Program-made: the position numbers and the translations under genes
Notes under the pieces: generated by a model
The model's input: only the letters and a program-made list of their open reading frames with translations
Told to the model about the DNA's origin: nothing
Databases searched by the model: none
Shown here: positions 59,527 to 64,000 of the stretch, piece by piece
Position numbering within the stretch: position 1 is the stretch's first letter
Layout of the letters: the number at the start of each line of letters is the position of its first letter
NCBI RefSeq assembly: GCF_009363075.1
Contig: NZ_CP045293.1
Span: 4,092,001 to 4,156,000, forward strand
Direction of reading: 5' to 3'
Length of the DNA stretch: 64,000 bases
DNA from: Paenibacillus guangzhouensis
GTDB taxonomy: Bacteria; Bacillota; Bacilli; Paenibacillales; Paenibacillaceae

Positions 59527-59814
59527 TTACACCACTTCGAGCGAAATATCGTCATGCTTCTCATCGTACACAATGTGAAGCTCTTTATGGCCCAGATACC
59601 ACATATTATCATCCTCAATATAGAACCGGATGCCTTCCACCACTTCTGAGAGCGCAGGATTGACTGGTTTATCTTGCATCACACCCAGTGATAGACCCGG
59701 TACCACACTGCCGCAACCGCCCATTCGCACGAATATTCTCAAACTATCGCCATCTGACAAAGACATTTCTCTTTTGTACCAACGAGCTGCAGGTGCTTCT
59801 ACGATCATTCTCAT
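59527..59814 (-). CDS. HesB/YadR-family protein (IscA-like fold)
   Basis: A 95-residue protein. The HesB-like core contains RIFVRMGGCGSVVPGLSLGVM and FYIEDDNMWYLGHKELHIVYDE. Only one cysteine (in GGCGS) of the three usual for A-type iron-sulfur carriers is present, as in the Paenibacillus/Bacillus HesB-YadR branch. Function is therefore uncertain. GGGGAG precedes the ATG. Confidence 0.8.
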   Translation of the reverse strand: MRMIVEAPAARWYKREMSLSDGDSLRIFVRMGGCGSVVPGLSLGVMQDKPVNPALSEVVEGIRFYIEDDNMWYLGHKELHIVYDEKHDDISLEVV

Positions 59815-59928
59815 CGCTACTCTCCCCTTTCAACGTTTATGACTTCATTCTATCACAAATGTTCGGGGCCGTCCTTTACCTTCCTGTTAAATGTTTGAGC
59901 GTGCGAATTGGTCACATTGTCGGTCTGC

Positions 59929-61401
59929 TTATTTTGTCGTGAATGTTACGCCAGTTGCCGTAGCCCATGCACCTACAGGTGTTACGGTATACGTCGTTCC
60001 TGCTGCTAGTTTGCTATCCGGCGCAAGATCGAACACACCTACGTCGCCTTTCCGGCTGGAATATTTGTACGTCGCTGTCAGCTTGTCCCCATTCGATGCT
60101 GTCAATGTCACGCTGCGGCCGGAGAACAACTCGTCACCCGGGTCTTGCGCCAATGTCACGTTAATCGACGTCTCGCTGGTCGCTTCCGCTCCGGTTACTT
60201 GCAGAGCTTCGAACGATTTCGCTACGAACGTTGGATTTGCAATATTCGCCCAGTCGGATGTAACCGTGTATTTCACGCCCGGCGTCAAGACCTGTCCCTC
60301 CGGAAGACGGAACTTCGGCTCTTGTTTGCCGTCTGTCGATTGAGTGAACGGCACGTATTTCGCAATGATCGGTTGACCGCCTTCCGGCGTAATCGTCACT
60401 TGTCTTGCTTGCATCGAAGAGATAATCTGATACTTCTTACCGTCCGCTTGCTCTTGATCGTTCAGTACGAACGCATTCGCCCCGCGGCCGCCGCTGTACG
60501 CCGAAATGATATAGCCATAATCCACTACGCCATTGGCTTTTAACGCTTCGATCTCGAACGTATCGTTCGTCACTTGACTAGCGGTTGTCATATCCAATTT
60601 CGTTGCATTGCCTACAAAAGAGCCCGACGGTTGACCTTTATAATACATGTTATACGTTGTGCCTGCTTGCTGAACGGAAGTCGGAACGATGTACGTCGCG
60701 ATCGATCCTGTCTTCAAGCGCGGCATGTTCGTAAGCGTCAGGCCATCGTTGAAGGTGAAATCTTCTTTGGCTTTTGCGAACACTTCATCCGTAGCGGTTA
60801 GCGGCTTATCGAAAGTCACGATCAACGTAATCGCGTTCAAGGAACGCACGCTTGTTACCTTCGCATCATTTGAAGGAATCGCTTGACGCGCTGTTGAGAG
60901 CAGATAAGCAACTTCTCCGCGTGCTGCGTTGCTGTCCGCTGCGAAAAATGCGCTCATCCAGTGGTTTACTGATTTCACATCACGTTTCAGCGCCTTCGAT
61001 ACGACCTGGACCAACTCGGCATCCGTCACGTTACCGCTCGGATTAAATTGTCCATTCTGGGCATCCATAATGCCTAGACCTACGATTTCACTCGCGACAT
61101 CCGCATACCACGCATTCGGCTTCACGTCTGTTAATACTGCTTTGTTCTCGGCTGTACCTTCGAGGTTGAAGGTTTTCACGACCATCTTCGCAAGTTCTGC
61201 TCGTGTAATCAGCTTCTCCTGACCCATCGAATGGTCCGCATACCCTTGCATAATGCCTGCTTTGCTTAATGTATTGATTGCAGATTGAATATCTTGATCG
61301 GTTAATGCGGCTTGTGCATTTAGCACCGCGTAAGGAATCGCTGTAGCACCTAGAGCGGCTGCCAGCATCATCGTTGCAATTTTTTTGGATAATGTATTCA
61401 T
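59929..61401 (-). CDS. S-layer homology (SLH) domain protein
   Basis: A 490-residue exported protein. A signal peptide (about 1-31, ending AQA-AL) is followed by SLH repeats (about 35-185): ALTDQDIQSAINTLSKAGIMQGYADH, LITRAELAKMVVKTFNL and VTDAELVQVVSKALKRDV. The rest (190-490) is beta-rich with Ig-like repeats (VRSLNAITLIVTFDKPL, TSETSINVTLAQ). SLH domains anchor proteins to pyruvylated wall polymer. It may be a surface-layer or wall-binding protein. Confidence 0.88.
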   Translation of the reverse strand: MNTLSKKIATMMLAAALGATAIPYAVLNAQAALTDQDIQSAINTLSKAGIMQGYADHSMGQEKLITRAELAKMVVKTFNLEGTAENKAVLTDVKPNAWYADVASEIVGLGIMDAQNGQFNPSGNVTDAELVQVVSKALKRDVKSVNHWMSAFFAADSNAARGEVAYLLSTARQAIPSNDAKVTSVRSLNAITLIVTFDKPLTATDEVFAKAKEDFTFNDGLTLTNMPRLKTGSIATYIVPTSVQQAGTTYNMYYKGQPSGSFVGNATKLDMTTASQVTNDTFEIEALKANGVVDYGYIISAYSGGRGANAFVLNDQEQADGKKYQIISSMQARQVTITPEGGQPIIAKYVPFTQSTDGKQEPKFRLPEGQVLTPGVKYTVTSDWANIANPTFVAKSFEALQVTGAEATSETSINVTLAQDPGDELFSGRSVTLTASNGDKLTATYKYSSRKGDVGVFDLAPDSKLAAGTTYTVTPVGAWATATGVTFTTK

Positions 61402-61538
61402 TATGATTGCCTCCTCATATCATTTGTAATTAGCTATACCTGTATGATAGAGGATAGAGATTAACGCCCAAGAAACGAATTATTAATAATATATAAACTG
61501 GCCATTAATTTTTTCGAAACAGTGCAATGCTCACATAT

Positions 61539-62231
61539 TTACACGGTAAAACGATACCCTGCCCCCCATACGGTCTCGATATACTGCGGGTTCGAAGGGT
61601 CAACCTCCAGCTTCTCCCTTAGCTTGCGAATATGCACGGTGACAGTCGCAATATCTCCACTTGAATCAAGTCCCCAGATCCGCTCGAACAGATCCTCTTT
61701 ACCGAAGACACGGTTCGGGTTGCTCGCGAGGAATACCAAGAGATCGAACTCCCTATTCGTTATCGCGACCTCCTTATTCCGGACAAATACTCTGCGTGAG
61801 GCTCTGTCGATGAACAACCCGCGAATATGGATCTCATCCTGCGCACTCGGCTTCTGCTTGCCCAGCAGGCGTTCATAGCGTGTCAGATGCGCTTTCGCCC
61901 TCGCGACAAGTTCACTCGGACTAAATGGCTTCGTAATATAGTCATCCGCACCAAGATTGAAAGCGCGAATCTTATCAATCTCTTCTTTCTTCGCCGATAC
62001 GATCAAGATTGGGACTTCCTTCGCTTCGCGAATGCGCCGGCATAACTCGAATCCGTCCATGCCTGGCAGCTGCAAATCGATAATGATCAGGCTGTAGTCT
62101 TCCAACAGCGCGCGCTGCATGCCTTCGTTCCCGGTATGGCACAAATCCACCACGAACCCGTTCAGTTCAAAATAATCCCGTTCCAGCTGTGCAATCGTCG
62201 TCTCATCTTCAATGATTAGAATGCGTGACAT
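61539..62231 (-). CDS. OmpR/PhoB-family response regulator
   Basis: A 230-residue regulator. Phospho-acceptor D52 in LIIIDLQLPGMDG, lysine in ITKPFSP, and a winged-helix domain (about 130-228) ending VTVHIRKLREKLEVD and WGAGYRFTV. It starts 23 bp inside the kinase gene, so the two are coupled. The kinase precedes it in the operon. Confidence 0.95.
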   Translation of the reverse strand: MSRILIIEDETTIAQLERDYFELNGFVVDLCHTGNEGMQRALLEDYSLIIIDLQLPGMDGFELCRRIREAKEVPILIVSAKKEEIDKIRAFNLGADDYITKPFSPSELVARAKAHLTRYERLLGKQKPSAQDEIHIRGLFIDRASRRVFVRNKEVAITNREFDLLVFLASNPNRVFGKEDLFERIWGLDSSGDIATVTVHIRKLREKLEVDPSNPQYIETVWGAGYRFTV

Positions 62232-63705
62232 GCTCTCCCTGGCCCCCTTCGTTCAACCGTTTCAATGTAAAAAATATGCTCGTGCCTTCGTTCTCCTGAC
62301 TTGACGCCCAGATTGAACCTCCGTGACCTTCGATAATCTGACGCGCAATCGCAAGTCCTAAGCCGCTTCCACCCGTTGCAGAATTACGAGAAGGCTCCGC
62401 GCGATAAAATCGTTCGAAAATATGCGGCAGTGCATCGGGCGGAATGCCCACGCCATTATCCGTTATTTCGACCGTGACCGTGTCTTCAGCTGCCATAAGC
62501 GAAACTCGGATCTCCTTATGCGGCTTATCCATATATTTGAGCGAGTTGCCGATGATATTCAGCACCGTCCGCTTTAATTTCTCAAGATCGGCAATAACCA
62601 TGACTTCCCCCGCTTCGTGCTGATTCCACGTCATTGCAATGCCCTGATCCTCCAGGTCATACCGCAGCTCCTCAATGCAATCGTCCAGGAAGCGCACAAT
62701 ATTGACAGGTTCGAAGGTGAAAGGCACTTGGTTGAGGTCCAGCTTCGAATAGAGAAATAACTCATCGACAAGCTTGTCCATATCGACAGCCTTCGCATAG
62801 ATGATATTGACGTACTTCTCCATCTTCTCTGGCGTATCAGCAACACCGTCGCGAATCCCTTCAATGTACCCTTTAATATTGGTGATCGGCGTGCGCAGGT
62901 CATGCGAGATATTCGAGATTAGCTCTTTCCGGTTCTCCTCATATTGCAGCTGCAGTTGCACCGATTCTTGCAGTCGATGCCGCATACTCTCGAACGCTCC
63001 ACTAAGCTGCCCCATCTCGTCCTTCGAATGAAGCTTTAATTCGAACTGCAGATTGCCCTCTTTAATACGTTCCGCCGAGTCGCGAAGCAGATGAAGCGGC
63101 TTGATCACGCTTCGTGTCAACCAACGATAGAGAAGGAGATTGGCAATGACTAAGACACCTACGAGCATAATCGATAAGATCGGGAGAAGATTACGGACAA
63201 CCTCAGCGAACGGACTCCGTTCCCGAATGACGAATACGCCGCCCTTTGTCCCGTCCTTGAACGTAAAATCGAACTTCGCATAAGCATAGAACCTCGCGCC
63301 AATATTGAACGTGCTGCGAATTTTATTGTTGTTCAGGTCATACGGCGGAAGCGCCTGCTTCAATTCAGGTTGATTAAACGTTAACGATTCATAGATTTGA
63401 TCATTCTCGTGGCGAACATAGAGTCCTGATTTCTCCGCCCTCAGCTTAAAATCGTAATCTCTCAGCAGTTCTTTGTTTTTCAGCTCATCGGGATCATTTT
63501 TGGCCAAATATTTCAAATCGAGGAATATCGATTCCCCTTGTTCCGTTAACGGATTAATCTGATAATGCACTTTATAGAAATCACGGAAGCTGTGCACGTC
63601 CCCAGTCGAAGCAATCGTAAAGAGCGAAGCCGTCAATACGATCACGAGCAGACTTATGACCAACATGCCTGTATAAGATAGCAATAATTTAATGCGGATC
63701 GACAT
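62209..63705 (-). CDS. Sensor histidine kinase (HAMP, HisKA, HATPase)
   Basis: A 498-residue membrane kinase. Transmembrane helices at about 8-30 and 172-195, an extracytoplasmic sensor of about 140 residues, a HAMP domain (195-250) and H268 in SHDLRTP. The ATPase contains NIIGNSLKYMDKP, DNGVGIPPDALP and GSGLGLAIA. The signal is unknown. It might serve the cell envelope, given the SLH gene beside it. Confidence 0.93.
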   Translation of the reverse strand: MSIRIKLLLSYTGMLVISLLVIVLTASLFTIASTGDVHSFRDFYKVHYQINPLTEQGESIFLDLKYLAKNDPDELKNKELLRDYDFKLRAEKSGLYVRHENDQIYESLTFNQPELKQALPPYDLNNNKIRSTFNIGARFYAYAKFDFTFKDGTKGGVFVIRERSPFAEVVRNLLPILSIMLVGVLVIANLLLYRWLTRSVIKPLHLLRDSAERIKEGNLQFELKLHSKDEMGQLSGAFESMRHRLQESVQLQLQYEENRKELISNISHDLRTPITNIKGYIEGIRDGVADTPEKMEKYVNIIYAKAVDMDKLVDELFLYSKLDLNQVPFTFEPVNIVRFLDDCIEELRYDLEDQGIAMTWNQHEAGEVMVIADLEKLKRTVLNIIGNSLKYMDKPHKEIRVSLMAAEDTVTVEITDNGVGIPPDALPHIFERFYRAEPSRNSATGGSGLGLAIARQIIEGHGGSIWASSQENEGTSIFFTLKRLNEGGQGEHVTHSNH

Positions 63706-63911
63706 GATTTCACCTTCTCACGTGCATAGTTAGTCCACATCTTATCATATGCGATAAACGTTTTGCTATTTCGAACAATAAAATAACTTCGTTGAACAAC
63801 CCTATGCCGAAGGCGTCGAAGATAGTTGAACTAAGGCGCTCGCCGGATTATAATGACTACGGGTATATTTTCCTATTACTAAGACTTTCGTACCTGGAGA
63901 GATCAGACTAA

Positions 63912-64000
63912 ATGTTGTGGACAATTATATTTTTCATCGGATTAGCATTATTCTGTGCGAGCCTCGGCTTTCTCCTTCATGCCATGCTGGAACGCAATCA
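63912..64000 (+). CDS. Start of a gene truncated at the window edge
   Basis: Twenty-nine codons are visible, MLWTIIFFIGLALFCASLGF and onwards, a hydrophobic start that is either a signal peptide or a membrane segment. GGAGAG lies about 9 bp upstream. No family can be assigned. Confidence 0.45.
   Translation, partial: MLWTIIFFIGLALFCASLGFLLHAMLERN

Noticed and set aside
1-64000. rRNA, tRNA or insertion-sequence genes
   Set aside because: I saw no cloverleaf-like sequences, no transposase motifs and no IS-type terminal repeats. The 53-bp repeats and the tandem arrays are the only mobile-looking signs.

Overview
The window looks like a chromosomal segment of a spore-forming, low-to-mid GC Firmicute of the Paenibacillaceae, most likely Paenibacillus. 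This is inferred from gene content, because no rRNA is present. The content includes YesM/YesN two-component systems, sugar importers without their own ATPase, a membrane-anchored AraC regulator of the YtdP type, an S-layer-homology protein, strong AGGAGG ribosome sites with frequent TTG/GTG starts, a perfect CIRCE element, and many G+C-rich hairpin terminators followed by T runs.

Layout. 1-8.5 kb: a MerR regulator with its 19-bp-spacer promoter driving a CPBP membrane protease; a DNA alkylation repair gene; a two-component system plus S41 protease module bounded by 53-bp direct repeats of the alkylation-repair gene end; a PhyH dioxygenase with an AraC regulator; a DUF1259 protein. 8.6-13 kb: a cupin protein, a KAS III-like thiolase-fold enzyme, the SCIFF ranthipeptide locus (scfB radical SAM maturase and a 49-residue six-cysteine precursor), and a formylglycine-generating-enzyme-like protein. 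13-20 kb: a copper-amine-oxidase-N 'stalk' protein, a GNAT, a KhtU/KhtT-like K+/H+ antiporter pair, a YitT protein and a serine hydrolase. 20-27 kb: a YesN/YesM system beside an Fbp/Afu-type ABC importer. 27-31.4 kb: a methyltransferase, a phosphatase, an interrupted MazG-like gene, an SDR, and a 1-kb tandem palindromic repeat array. 31.4-37.4 kb: a YtdP-like regulator divergent from an LplABC/YtcQP-YteP-type sugar importer. 37.4-45.5 kb: an amidase and deacetylase pair, a DEAD-box helicase, a WYL regulator and hydrolase, and a folD-fchA operon under a ZTP (pfl) riboswitch. 45.7-50 kb: htpG under CIRCE, then secreted proteins including a matrixin-like protease that shares a C-terminal domain with the neighbouring lipoprotein. 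50-59 kb: TetR/MFS, DinB and a DinB fragment, WYL, MocR/LysE, ArsR-DUF2087, YqeK-like and GNAT genes, then a second tandem repeat array. 59.5-64 kb: a HesB-like protein, an SLH protein, a two-component system and the start of one more gene.

Most notable points. Two tandem arrays 28 kb apart (about 20 and 12 units, 51-52 bp period) share the same 18-bp palindromic core and both sit between convergent gene ends. The SCIFF precursor gene lies with its maturase outside the class Clostridia, where it is best known. The ZTP riboswitch, CIRCE element and MerR promoter are close to textbook form. A 3.9-kb signalling module is flanked by att-like direct repeats. Protein families were assigned by reading motifs; no database search was run.
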